Assembly: GCA_019347855.1 (NCBI GenBank)
Contig: JAHWKO010000001.1
Coordinates: 1-64,000, forward strand
Origin: Actinomycetota bacterium
GTDB lineage: Bacteria > Actinomycetota > Nitriliruptoria > Nitriliruptorales > JAHWKO01
Direction: 5' to 3'
Length of the DNA stretch: 64,000 bases
How positions within the stretch are numbered: position 1 is the stretch's first letter; the number at the start of each line of letters is the position of its first letter. Made by a program: the position numbers and the translations under genes. The notes beneath the pieces were generated by a model that was not told the origin of the DNA, did not search any database, and saw nothing but the letters and a program-made list of their open reading frames with translations. Below are positions 1-8,276 of this stretch, piece by piece.

Positions 1-454
1 CCAGTGCGGTCACGTCGGCTCCGGTGACCTCCAGCTCGAGGCCGGTCGCGTCACCGAGTCCGCGTGGGGCGCCCACCGTGCTACCGAGGGCGAACGAGCA
101 GGCGGCGTCCACGATGTCGAGCGGTGCGGGCAGCTGCGGCGTGGCGCAGTTCTGACCGCTCTCGGGATCGCGTCGCGAGACCCCGGACTCCTCGATCGTC
201 ACCTCGGAGATGCTGCCGTCAGCCAGCAGCACCCCGACGCCCCGCCCGTGGGCGAACGCATCGGAGGTGATGGCCGCTTCGGAGCGTCCTGTCGCGATCT
301 CGACCACCTCGGGGATGTTGACCGCGAAACCGGAGGCCTCGCCGCTGGCGCGGAAGGAGTCCTCGGCTGCGACCGCAGCACCCGGCAACCAGGCGACGAG
401 CGCCAGGACCAACGTCATGACGGCGATGATCGATCGTGTTCTCTGGGCTCGCAT
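1..454 (-). CDS. Secreted protein of unknown function, 3' part outside window
   Basis: The frame opens at an ATG at 454, with GGGGGAAG about 5 bases upstream, and stays open to base 1, so only the first 151 codons are visible. Residues 1-33 form a Sec-type signal peptide: positive start RAQRTR, a hydrophobic core (IIAVMTLVLALVAW) and an AVA-AED cleavage site. The mature part is mixed alpha/beta in appearance and holds two cysteines (GQNCATP and DAACSF) that could pair outside the cell. I do not recognise a family. It is transcribed divergently from the dehydrogenase at 564. Coding is clear from the uninterrupted frame and signal peptide. Confidence 0.75.
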   Translation of the reverse strand, partial: MRAQRTRSIIAVMTLVLALVAWLPGAAVAAEDSFRASGEASGFAVNIPEVVEIATGRSEAAITSDAFAHGRGVGVLLADGSISEVTIEESGVSRRDPESGQNCATPQLPAPLDIVDAACSFALGSTVGAPRGLGDATGLELEVTGADVTAL

Positions 455-520
455 ACGTGCTTCCCCCGGGAGTGTCGTCTGTCACTGCCAGCGTACGGTG
501 TTTCCGAGGTCCGCGTGCAC

Positions 521-536
521 GTTCGGTCAACTGAAC
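521..536. promoter_or_regulatory. Imperfect palindrome between divergent genes, possible operator
   Basis: GTTCGGTCAACTGAAC matches its own reverse complement at 12 of 16 positions. It lies 27 bases before the start of the dehydrogenase at 564 and upstream of the divergent gene starting at 454. A regulator site is inference only. Confidence 0.25.
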
Positions 537-563
537 GTCACCGAGGGTTAGACAAGGACGAAC

Positions 564-1343
564 ATGAGCATGGATCCGCAGGGGAAGGTCGCCGTCGTGA
601 CCGGGGCGTCGAGCGGTATCGGCCACGCCACCGCACAGCGACTCGCGGGGGCCGGGATGCGTGTCGTGGCCGTGGCACGCCGCGAGGAACGGCTCGAGGA
701 GCTGGCGGCGGAACACCCGGCGATCACCGCCTACGCGGCCGACGTGACCGATCTCCGGGCAGTGGACGAACTCGCTGACTGGGTCCGGGACGAGCTCGGT
801 GCGTGCCACGCACTCGTCAACAACGCGGGGATCGGAGGAGGCCCGTTCGAGCACCGCGATGACCTCGACGACGCGCTGCGGACGATCGACGTGAACCTCA
901 ACGGGGTGCTGCGGTGCCTGGCGGCGTTCTCGGGTCTCCTCGAGGACAGCGCCCCGAGCCGGGTCATCAACGTCGCCTCAATCGCCGGGAAGCTCGGCAT
1001 CGGCCCCGCCGCGTACGCGGCCAGCAAGTTCGGGGTGGTCGGTCTGTCGGAGTCGCTGAGCTTCGCGTGGGCCCGGCGCGGTATCACGGTCTGTCAGCTC
1101 AACCCCGGGTTCATCGAGACCGAGGGGTTCCCGCAGGAGCAGGTGAAGAAGGGGCCGCTCGGTCCGTTCGTCGGTGAGCCCGACGACGTGGCCGAGGCCA
1201 TCCTGGACGCCCTCGAGAGTGGAACGACGGAACGCACCGTCCCCCGTTGGTACCGGGGCGCGGTCGTGATGCGGCACGTGGCTGCGCCGGCCTACCGGCA
1301 GGTCGCGTCGCGGATGTCGCGAGCTCGAGGTCGACGCGATTAG
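564..1343 (+). CDS. Short-chain dehydrogenase/reductase (SDR)
   Basis: This 259-residue protein has the classical SDR layout. The NAD(P)-binding TGASSGIG motif is at residues 13-20, NNAG is near 87-90, and the catalytic Ser about 138, Tyr about 151 and Lys about 155 sit in an S..YAASK arrangement. The Arg-rich stretch after the first strand (AVARREERLEEL) favours NADPH. The substrate cannot be read from sequence; SDRs of this length reduce ketones or oxidise alcohols in lipid, polyol or cofactor metabolism. The start is the ATG after AAGGACGA. A basic C-terminal tail (MSRARGRRD) may touch the membrane. The SLC13-type transporter follows after 54 bases and may be cotranscribed. Confidence 0.9.
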   Translation: MSMDPQGKVAVVTGASSGIGHATAQRLAGAGMRVVAVARREERLEELAAEHPAITAYAADVTDLRAVDELADWVRDELGACHALVNNAGIGGGPFEHRDDLDDALRTIDVNLNGVLRCLAAFSGLLEDSAPSRVINVASIAGKLGIGPAAYAASKFGVVGLSESLSFAWARRGITVCQLNPGFIETEGFPQEQVKKGPLGPFVGEPDDVAEAILDALESGTTERTVPRWYRGAVVMRHVAAPAYRQVASRMSRARGRRD

Positions 1344-1397
1344 GTCGTCCGTCGGAGGACTTGCATGGCATGCTCCCGCCTCGAGGAGAGGTGACCG

Positions 1398-3158
1398 GTG
1401 ACCGGTGACGCGTGGGTGACGCTGGCGGTCCTCGCCGCGTCCCTGGGTCTGCTGATCTGGGATCGCTTGGCACCGTCCGCGGTGATGCTCGCCGCGACCG
1501 TCTCTCTGCTCATCCTCGACGTGATCCCGGCGGATCAGGCGTTCTCCGGTTTCGCCAACCCCGCCCCCATCACGGTCGCCGCCTTGTACATCCTCGCGCA
1601 CGCGGTGGAGAAGACGGGGTTGCTGACCCCGATCACCTCTCGGTTGCTGGGCGAAGGAGGAGGCAGGAGCGCGCTGGCCCGGCTGCTGCTGCCGGCTTCC
1701 GTCGCGTCGTCGTTCCTGAACAACACACCGCTCGTGGCCATGTTGATCCCTGACGTGGTCAGCTGGGCGGAGCGCCGGCGGTTGTCCGCCTCCCGCTTCC
1801 TGATGCCGCTGTCGTTCGCGACGATCCTCGGTGGGACCCTGACGGTCCTCGGGACGTCCACCAACCTGGTGGTGTCCGGCCTCCTCGAGCAGGATGGTCG
1901 CGAACCCCTCGGGATGTTCGAGATCACGCGGTTCGGCGCACCGGTCATGGTGATCGGGATCGTGCTGCTCCTGTTGACCGCGGGTCGCCTGGTCCCCGCG
2001 CGCCGGACGGCGCAACAGCAGGCCGAGGAGGAGTTCCGGGAGTTCGTCGTCACGATGGAGGTCATCGAGGGGGGCCCGCACGACGGGCGGACCGTCGCGG
2101 AGAGCGGGCTCAAGGACCAGTACGGCGCGTTCATCGTCGACATCCACCGCGCCGGTCAGCGTGTGGCGCCGGTCGGTCCGGACGAGGTGCTCGAGGGCGG
2201 CGACGAGCTCGTGTTCGTCGGACGGGCGGACCACGTGGTCGATCTCCAACGTGCTCCTGGCCTCCGTCCCGGGGTGCAACCTCACCTCGATGCGGTCACG
2301 GGTTCTCACCACACGTTCTACGAAGCGGTGATCGGCCGGACCTCCCCGATGACCGGTCGCACCCTGGGGGAGGTCGGGTTCCGCGGGCGTTACCAGGCGG
2401 CCGTCGTGGCCGTGCACCGGGACGGCCAGCGCATCCGGGGGCGGATCGACGAGGTCCGGCTGCGGGCGGGTGACACGATGCTCGTGCTCGCCGGTCCCGA
2501 CTTCCCGCGTAACTGGAAGGAACGGCGCGACTTCCTCGTGATCGCGCACCTGGGTGGAGCGACCCCCCAGGCGACCCGGCAGGCCCCCGTCGTCGGGCTC
2601 ATCGCGCTCGCGATGATCGCGGTCGCCACATCCGGGTTCATGTCGATCCTCGAGGCGGCGTTGCTGGCCGCGGGTGCCCTCGTCGTCCTCCGCGTCCTCA
2701 CGGCGAACGAGGTCCGCGACGCGATCGACTTCGACGTGGTCGTCCTGATCGGCGCAGCCTTCGGTCTCGGCGCCGCCGTCGAGACCACCGGGCTCGCCCA
2801 ACGGCTCGCGGCGGGCCTCGTGACGACCTTCGACGGGTTGGGCACGCCGGGGATCGTGTTCGGGGTGCTGCTCGCCACGCTGATCATCACCGAGGTCATC
2901 ACGAACAACGCGGCCGCGGTGGTCGTCTTCCCGATCGCGATGTCGGTGGCGGCGACCGCGGGTATCGACACCAGGACGATGGCGATCGCGCTGGCGGTCA
3001 CCGCGTCCTGCTCGTTCCTCACCCCGATCGGGTACCAGACGAACACGATGGTCTACGGCCCTGGGGGGTACCGGTTCACCGACTACCTTCGGCTCGGGGC
3101 GCCGCTCAGCCTCACCGTGCTCACGGTCGTCACGACGCTCGTGGCGATGAGCGGCTGA
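1398..3158 (+). CDS. SLC13/DASS-type transporter with two RCK-C domains
   Basis: This 586-residue membrane protein has two hydrophobic halves around a soluble insert. Residues about 1-200 and 385-586 carry the transmembrane helices, with SFLNNTPLVAM and EVITNNAAAVVV as the paired SNT/TNN-like substrate hairpins of the SLC13/ArsB superfamily. Residues about 205-380 contain two TrkA-C (RCK-C) repeats, each with a GR(T)...G..GL/F.GRYQAAVV-type core, which bind small ligands in related carriers. It probably imports an anion (dicarboxylate, sulfate or phosphate) with sodium; the substrate is unknown. The GTG start follows GAGGAGAGG. At 28 bases upstream of the MBL hydrolase it may head a small operon. 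Confidence 0.85.
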   Translation: MTGDAWVTLAVLAASLGLLIWDRLAPSAVMLAATVSLLILDVIPADQAFSGFANPAPITVAALYILAHAVEKTGLLTPITSRLLGEGGGRSALARLLLPASVASSFLNNTPLVAMLIPDVVSWAERRRLSASRFLMPLSFATILGGTLTVLGTSTNLVVSGLLEQDGREPLGMFEITRFGAPVMVIGIVLLLLTAGRLVPARRTAQQQAEEEFREFVVTMEVIEGGPHDGRTVAESGLKDQYGAFIVDIHRAGQRVAPVGPDEVLEGGDELVFVGRADHVVDLQRAPGLRPGVQPHLDAVTGSHHTFYEAVIGRTSPMTGRTLGEVGFRGRYQAAVVAVHRDGQRIRGRIDEVRLRAGDTMLVLAGPDFPRNWKERRDFLVIAHLGGATPQATRQAPVVGLIALAMIAVATSGFMSILEAALLAAGALVVLRVLTANEVRDAIDFDVVVLIGAAFGLGAAVETTGLAQRLAAGLVTTFDGLGTPGIVFGVLLATLIITEVITNNAAAVVVFPIAMSVAATAGIDTRTMAIALAVTASCSFLTPIGYQTNTMVYGPGGYRFTDYLRLGAPLSLTVLTVVTTLVAMSG

Positions 3159-3185
3159 CACCCGGAGCCGAGCAGGGAGGTCGAC

Positions 3186-3950
3186 ATGGCTGGCGGGAGC
3201 GCGGAGGTCGCGGAGGTCGCGGATGGCGTCCACCGGGTGGATGGATCACGGACGAACGCGTACGTCGTGGTCGAGGACGACGGCGTGTGCCTCGTCGACA
3301 CCGGGTACCCGGGCGACCTCGACCGGGTCGAGCGCATCCTCGGGAACATCGGACGCACACCGGGTGATGTCGACGCGGTCCTCCTGACGCACGGCCACGC
3401 CGACCACATGGGGTCTGCGGAACGCTTCCGCCGAGATCACGGCTCGACCGTGCACGCGCACGAGAGGGAGGCTGGTCACGTGCGAGGGGAGCGCGAGGAA
3501 CGGATCTCCAACATCGACATCCTGCTCCGTCTGTGGTGGCCGAAGATGTGGTCGTTCCTCGGGAACGTGCGCGATGCTCGCGTCACCGATCTCGAGCACG
3601 TCGGCGACGTGGTCACGTTCGACGACGGTGCGCCCCTCGACCTCCCCGGGGCGCCGGTCCCCGTGTTCACGCCGGGACACACCAGCGGGCACTGCGCCTA
3701 CCACCTTCCGGACCGGGGGGTGCTCCTGTCCGGAGATGCCCTGGTGACACGTGACTCGCTCACCGGGGAGACCGGGCCGCGCATCCTGAACCACCTGTTC
3801 AACCACGACCAGGTCGAGACGATCCGTTCGCTCAGCAGGCTCGCTGAGGTCGAGGCCGACGTCGTGCTGCCCGGACATGGCGACCCCTGGCACGGGACCC
3901 CCGAGGCCGCCGTCGAGCGGGTCGTCACCTCTCGAGGAGGTACGCCATGA
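3186..3950 (+). CDS. MBL-fold metallohydrolase
   Basis: This 254-residue protein carries the metallo-beta-lactamase signature HGHADH at residues 69-74, followed by GHTSGHC and SGDALV and a late LPGHGDP, the histidines and aspartates that bind two metal ions. The family hydrolyses thioesters, lactones or phosphoesters; glyoxalase-II-like or lactonase activity is possible, but the substrate cannot be assigned. The insert rich in Trp (LLRLWWPKMWSF, about residues 112-123) is unlike glyoxalase II and may form a hydrophobic lid. A strong GGGAGG precedes the ATG. Its stop overlaps the next gene by ATGA, so the two are translationally coupled. Confidence 0.85.
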   Translation: MAGGSAEVAEVADGVHRVDGSRTNAYVVVEDDGVCLVDTGYPGDLDRVERILGNIGRTPGDVDAVLLTHGHADHMGSAERFRRDHGSTVHAHEREAGHVRGEREERISNIDILLRLWWPKMWSFLGNVRDARVTDLEHVGDVVTFDDGAPLDLPGAPVPVFTPGHTSGHCAYHLPDRGVLLSGDALVTRDSLTGETGPRILNHLFNHDQVETIRSLSRLAEVEADVVLPGHGDPWHGTPEAAVERVVTSRGGTP

Positions 3951-5047
3951 GCGACCGACGAATCGTACTCTTCGGAGCGACCGGCTACACGGGCGAGCTC
4001 GCCGCCCGGGAGCTCATCACCCTCGGAGCTCGCCCCGCCCTCGCCGGGCGGAGCCTGGACAGGTTGGCGCCGCTCGCGGATGAGCTCGGCGGACTCGACG
4101 TCGTGGAGGCCGACGCCGCCGACCCCGACGGCACGATCCTCGCGGCACTGGAGCCGCAGGACATCCTGCTCACCACCGTCGGACCGTTCCGGTTGCTCGG
4201 TGAGCCGGCGGTGCGTGCCGCGGTGAACGCCGGGGCGCACTACGTCGATTCGACCGGCGAGTCGCCGTTCATCCGGCGCGTGTTCGAGGAGTTCGGTCCG
4301 GAGGCGCAGGGACGCAGCGTGCTGCTGCCCGCGTTCGGCTACGACTTCGTGCCTGGCAACCTCATCGGCGCGCTGGCCCTGCGGGAGGCGGATGGCGCGG
4401 CGACCCGGGTCGACGTCTGCTACCTCAACACGGGCGGTGGCGGTCCCAGCAGCGGGACCGCGGCGACGGCTCCGGGGATGCTGCTGGCCGACGCTCACAC
4501 CTACCGCGACGGTCGGCTGGTCCGGGTGCGCAACGGCGAGCGGGTCCGGACCTTCGAGCGGCACGACGGCCGGGAGCGCCAGGGTCTGTCGATCGGCGCG
4601 ACCGAGCACCTCAGCCTCCCGCGGGTGTTCCCGGAGGTCCGGGAGGTGAACGTCCACCTGGGGTGGTTCGGCGGGGCCGCCGAGGCCATGTCCCGTGCGA
4701 TCCGCGTCGCGCAGCTTGCGCGGCGACTGCCGGGGGCCGAGGGCGCGATCCGTGGGGTGACGTCGCTCCTGGCGCGACGGACGGGTGCGGGGCCGGACGA
4801 GGCGGAACGGGCACGGACCGGCTCGTACTTCATCGGCGAGGCGCTGGGACCCGACGGCGAGATCCAGGCGCGGGTCTGCGTCGAGGGTCCGAACGGCTAC
4901 ACCCTCACGGCCAGGCTGCTCGCGTGGGGCGCCCACCGGCTCACGACCCGGGATCCCCAGGTGACCGGCGCAGCCGGACCCGTCGAGGCCTTCGGTCTCG
5001 AGGCGCTCGAGGAGGCGATGGGCTACCTCGGCCTCGAGCGACGGTGA
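3947..5047 (+). CDS. Saccharopine-dehydrogenase-like NAD(P)-binding reductase
   Basis: This 366-residue protein begins with a dinucleotide-binding strand, VLFGATGYTGELAAREL, then LAGRSL. It continues with TVGPF, DSTGE and GYDFVPGN, the pattern of the saccharopine dehydrogenase-like family, which includes trans-acting enoyl reductases of actinobacterial lipid and polyketide assembly. The reaction is likely NAD(P)H-dependent reduction in lipid metabolism. It overlaps the MBL hydrolase by four bases (ATGA), so both probably act on related compounds. Confidence is high for the fold and low for the substrate. Confidence 0.8.
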   Translation: MSDRRIVLFGATGYTGELAARELITLGARPALAGRSLDRLAPLADELGGLDVVEADAADPDGTILAALEPQDILLTTVGPFRLLGEPAVRAAVNAGAHYVDSTGESPFIRRVFEEFGPEAQGRSVLLPAFGYDFVPGNLIGALALREADGAATRVDVCYLNTGGGGPSSGTAATAPGMLLADAHTYRDGRLVRVRNGERVRTFERHDGRERQGLSIGATEHLSLPRVFPEVREVNVHLGWFGGAAEAMSRAIRVAQLARRLPGAEGAIRGVTSLLARRTGAGPDEAERARTGSYFIGEALGPDGEIQARVCVEGPNGYTLTARLLAWGAHRLTTRDPQVTGAAGPVEAFGLEALEEAMGYLGLERR

Positions 5048-5092
5048 TCGTCCGGGCCCTCAGCCGGGTCCGACCATCAGGAGCGTCCGGCC

Positions 5093-5431
5093 TCAGGAGT
5101 GCTCGGGGCTGTGTGAGCTGAGCTGGCGACGCCGATCCTCGATCATCGCCCGCAGCCGCTCGGCGCGACGGTCCAGGCCACGGTTCTCCGCGAACTCGGC
5201 CTCGCGTCGCAGGCTGGCGATCTCCTCGCGCAACGCCTCGTCCCGGGCATCCCTGGCGTTCTGATCGGATCCGAGCACGCGTACCTTCGAGGTCCGGCCG
5301 TTGCCCCCGGGGGGCGGGGGGAGGTCCGGACCCGTCGACCGCTCGCCACCACGTCGGCGCAGCGTCCGTACGGCGAAGGCGACGATCAGCAGGGCGGCGA
5401 CGACCGCGATCACGACGATCGGGGACGGCAT
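5093..5431 (-). CDS. Small membrane-anchored coiled-coil protein
   Basis: This 112-residue protein is not recognised. Residues 3-20 (SPIVVIAVVAALLIVAFAV) form one membrane helix, followed by a basic patch RTLRRRGG, a Pro/Gly linker, and a charged C-terminal helix rich in Arg and Glu (about 60-105) that should form a coiled coil. The ATG at 5431 is chosen because GAGGAG lies just before it; the frame is open further upstream without a better site. It faces the reductase gene tail to tail, 45 bases apart. The topology suggests an inner-membrane protein with a cytoplasmic helix. Confidence 0.65.
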   Translation of the reverse strand: MPSPIVVIAVVAALLIVAFAVRTLRRRGGERSTGPDLPPPPGGNGRTSKVRVLGSDQNARDARDEALREEIASLRREAEFAENRGLDRRAERLRAMIEDRRRQLSSHSPEHS

Positions 5432-5526
5432 GTGCTCCTCCGGGCGAGTGTGGGGTTCGGATGGTCCGGTGGCCGAACGGTATGGCACGCCGACCCCGCC
5501 GGATCACCCGTGCCTCGCCGGAGCGG

Positions 5527-6102
5527 TCAGGTCCCGAACTCGAGCGAGTCCATCATGCGGTCGAGGGTCTGGCGCTTGCGCTCGAACGCGTCGTCGCCGG
5601 CCTCGTAGGTCCGCGCGATCAGCGTGCCGTCCGGCAGATCGATCGTGTACCGGTAGACCGCCATGCCGTCCGGGACGAGCGCCTGGCCCGTTCCCTCTCC
5701 GGTGATGCTCACGGCATCACGGCCGTCCACCGTGGTCTCCTCCCGGCTGGACACGTCGATCGCGCGGTCCTGCTCATCGCTCGCCTCGGCGAACGCCACG
5801 TTCGACGCCGTCATGGAGACGGACATCGTGAACGGGATCTCGGTCCCTTGTTCCAGTTCGATGCGCTCGTCGTGGAAGACGCTGCAGGCGGGCAGGACGT
5901 CGCCGTCGTTGGTGAACCAGCCGTCTGGGTACCGGACGCGGTACCCGACCTGCTCGTTCACACACCGGGACGTGAGCTCGCTGCCGGTCCGGGCCGGTGA
6001 GCTCTCACGGGCGCCCGTGTCCGGCTCCGCGCCTCCGCAGGCGACGAGTCCCAGGGTGAGCACGGCGATCAGGGTGAGGATGCGCATGAGCCTCCTACTC
6101 AT
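5527..6102 (-). CDS. Lipoprotein with PsbP-like extracytoplasmic domain
   Basis: This protein of about 191 residues starts with a lipoprotein signal, RILTLIAVLTLGLVAC, whose LVAC lipobox would be lipidated at the cysteine. The rest is a soluble beta-rich domain beginning GYRVRYPDGW and ending in a helix (RQTLDRMMDSLEF), the layout of PsbP/Mog1p-like sensor or carrier domains. A similar domain ends the protein kinase at 36089. Two ATGs, at 6102 and 6087, are possible; AGGAGG lies very close to the second, and both give a workable signal peptide. Function unknown. Confidence 0.75.
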   Translation of the reverse strand: MSRRLMRILTLIAVLTLGLVACGGAEPDTGARESSPARTGSELTSRCVNEQVGYRVRYPDGWFTNDGDVLPACSVFHDERIELEQGTEIPFTMSVSMTASNVAFAEASDEQDRAIDVSSREETTVDGRDAVSITGEGTGQALVPDGMAVYRYTIDLPDGTLIARTYEAGDDAFERKRQTLDRMMDSLEFGT

Positions 6103-6182
6103 CGACGCCACCACGGTGGGGTCGATCCTCGCGACGACCGGTGTCCCGCCCCGTGCAGACGGGAGCACGGATCGGCGCAACC

Positions 6183-6824
6183 TCAGGCGCGCCGCGCGCG
6201 TCCCAGGATGTGCGGCGCGGATGGGAACGGGACCGCGGTCTCCGGGAACCGGAAGCGCTCGATGCGCTCGATGCGGAACCCGGCATCGGCGATCGCGTGT
6301 CCGGTGTCGCGGGCGACGTGACAACCGCCTCCCGCGAGGGCCCACAGGCCCGAGGCGTCAACCAGCCGCTGGGCGACGCTGAGCCCGCGCGACAGCGCGC
6401 GCACGTGTTCGAAGAACCGGAGCTCGCCACCCGGCCGCAGCACCCGGTGCACCTCGGCCAGGGCCGAGGTTTGGTCCTCCACCGAGCACAGGACGAGCGA
6501 GGTGACCACAGCGTCGAACGCTGCGTCCCCTGTGGGGAGGTCCCGGGCGACACCAGCCACGACCTCGACCGGGACGGGCGCGTCGGCGGCGGCCTGTCGA
6601 GCCAGATCCCGCAGGCGGGGCTCGGGCTCGACCGCGACGACCTCGGTCACGCTCGTCGGGTAGTGCCGGAGGTTCAGCCCGTTGCCGACCCCGACCTCGA
6701 GGACGCGCCCCTCGAGCCCCTCGAGGAGCGCGATGCGCCTCTCGGCCATCCCCTGGTCCTCCATGCGTTCGCTGAGCCACGGGTAGATCCGGGCGAAGAC
6801 GGGGTGGTGTACGTCGGAGGTCAT
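6183..6824 (-). CDS. Class I SAM-dependent methyltransferase
   Basis: This 213-residue protein shows the Rossmann methyltransferase motifs: VLEVGVGNGLN (motif I, SAM binding, about residues 36-46), VVAVEPE (acidic residue for the ribose), a FDAVVTSLVLCSV motif IV and LRPGGELRFFEH motif VI. It resembles phosphatidylethanolamine- or quinone-type small-molecule methyltransferases. Its ATG overlaps the stop of the upstream acyltransferase by four bases (ATGA), so the two are translationally coupled and may share a lipid substrate. That link is inference. Confidence 0.85.
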   Translation of the reverse strand: MTSDVHHPVFARIYPWLSERMEDQGMAERRIALLEGLEGRVLEVGVGNGLNLRHYPTSVTEVVAVEPEPRLRDLARQAAADAPVPVEVVAGVARDLPTGDAAFDAVVTSLVLCSVEDQTSALAEVHRVLRPGGELRFFEHVRALSRGLSVAQRLVDASGLWALAGGGCHVARDTGHAIADAGFRIERIERFRFPETAVPFPSAPHILGRARRA

Positions 6825-8203
6825 CGGATGCCGGCCACCTCCTCGAGCTCGTCCAGCGCGTCCGCCAGGTGGTCGATCAGACGCTGGATGCCCGGCAGGG
6901 CGTTGCGATCGGCGGTGATGCCGAACTCCATGTCTCCCGCGTAGGACGTCTGGGTGATGTTGATCGCGTAGCCCTCGGTCAGCAGCGACAGCGGGTAGAG
7001 CCCGCTCATGCGGGCGCCGTTCCAGTACAGGGGCTCGGTCGGGCCCGGCAGGTTCGAGATGACCACGTTGTACGCCGGAGGCAGCTTCCCCGAGAGCCCC
7101 GTCAGCTGGCCGAGGATGATCGGCGCCGTCATCGCGATGCCGTAGTTCACGAGCTCGGCGTCGCTCAGGCTGCGGACGCGCGACTTCGCCCGCTCCATCG
7201 AGCCCTGGATCAGGTCCAGCCGGTCGGCCGGATCCTCGAGGTGGGTCGCCAGGTTCGCCGGTACGAGCGTGATGGCGTTGCCCGAGCCGCGCTCCCGGTC
7301 CCGTCCGAACGCGACCGGGACCAGGGCGATGAGTGGCTTGCGGGGGAGGGCGCCGTGGTCGAGCAGGTACGTCCGCAGCGCCGACGAGCACATCGTGAGC
7401 ACCACGTCGTTCACGGTCGCCTCGAGGGACTTCCCCACCTGTTTGATCCTCGACAGGTCGTAGTCCTGCGCCACGAAGCGCCGAGCCCCGGTGAGCGGCA
7501 CGTTCAACATCGAGGATGGCGCGGAGAACGGCACGACCTCGCGGGCGTCCGCCTGTGCCTTCAGGAGCTGGGTGGCGATCGCGCGGGTCACGCCGAGCGA
7601 CGAGGTCACCCCCTCGGTCACCGTTCGCAGGGCCCCCAGAGCCGTCGCGACCGGGTTCACGGCACCGTCGTCCCGGGGGACCGTGGTATCCGGAGCAGCC
7701 CACGGCGGGGGCATGTCGCGTTCGTCCGGGTCGTGGCTGAACGCGGTGGTGAGCTGCTGCATCGCGGCCACGCCGTCGAGCATCGAGTGGTGGACCTTCG
7801 TGTACAAGGCGAACCGCCGGTCCTCGAGTCCTTCGAACAGGTAGCTCTCCCACAGAGGACGGTGACGGTCGAGGAGGTTCGCGTGCATGGCCGACACGAT
7901 CGCGAGCAGCTCGCGGACACGACCCGGCGCCGGCAGGGCCAGGTGCCGGAAGTGGTAGTCGAGCTCGGGTTGGTCATCCACCCAGTGGTAGACGCCCGCG
8001 AGTCCGTGGGGGCGTGCCAGCCGCTTGTCGAAGGGCGGCCGCACCGCGACGTCCTCCTCCCGGGTGCGGGCGACGAGATCCTGGAGGTACCCTTCGGGCG
8101 CGTCCTCCGGGAGCCGGAACAGCTGCAGCCCGCCCACGTGCATGGGGCGTTCCCGCTGCTCGATCAGCAGCCATCCCGCATCCGGGATCGGGAGGCGCTC
8201 CAT
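6821..8203 (-). CDS. Wax ester synthase/diacylglycerol acyltransferase (WS/DGAT)
   Basis: This 460-residue protein belongs to the bifunctional WS/DGAT family, which transfers acyl groups from acyl-CoA to diacylglycerol or fatty alcohol at the membrane to build storage triacylglycerol or wax. The catalytic HHSMLDG motif (HHxxxDG) is at about residues 137-143, and the conserved NLPGP segment appears late in the protein. The usual length in actinobacteria is 450-480. The ATG at 8203 is preferred because the conserved N-terminus (DAGWLLIEQ) begins here and AGAGGGGA lies upstream. It shares a 73-bp promoter region with the divergent panE. Confidence 0.9.
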   Translation of the reverse strand: MERLPIPDAGWLLIEQRERPMHVGGLQLFRLPEDAPEGYLQDLVARTREEDVAVRPPFDKRLARPHGLAGVYHWVDDQPELDYHFRHLALPAPGRVRELLAIVSAMHANLLDRHRPLWESYLFEGLEDRRFALYTKVHHSMLDGVAAMQQLTTAFSHDPDERDMPPPWAAPDTTVPRDDGAVNPVATALGALRTVTEGVTSSLGVTRAIATQLLKAQADAREVVPFSAPSSMLNVPLTGARRFVAQDYDLSRIKQVGKSLEATVNDVVLTMCSSALRTYLLDHGALPRKPLIALVPVAFGRDRERGSGNAITLVPANLATHLEDPADRLDLIQGSMERAKSRVRSLSDAELVNYGIAMTAPIILGQLTGLSGKLPPAYNVVISNLPGPTEPLYWNGARMSGLYPLSLLTEGYAINITQTSYAGDMEFGITADRNALPGIQRLIDHLADALDELEEVAGIR

Positions 8204-8214
8204 GCCGTCCCCTC

Positions 8215-8250
8215 TTGACAGGCCAGGGGCGCACCCTACGTGGCTACGGT
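8215..8250 (+). promoter_or_regulatory. Candidate promoter of panE
   Basis: A perfect TTGACA (8215-8220) is followed after 16 bases by TACGTG (8237-8242). A further TACGGT (8245-8250) ends 26 bases before the proposed start. TACGGT recurs before many genes in this window. Which hexamer serves as -10 cannot be decided by eye. Confidence 0.45.
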
Positions 8251-8276
8251 GGACGTCGTCGCCGGAAGGACCCACC

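Noticed and set aside
978..3233. Open frame of 751 codons on the minus strand opposite the SLC13-type transporter
   Set aside because: It is rich in Arg, His, Asp and Gly with no domain, as expected of the antisense of GC-rich coding; the plus strand has the clear membrane protein.
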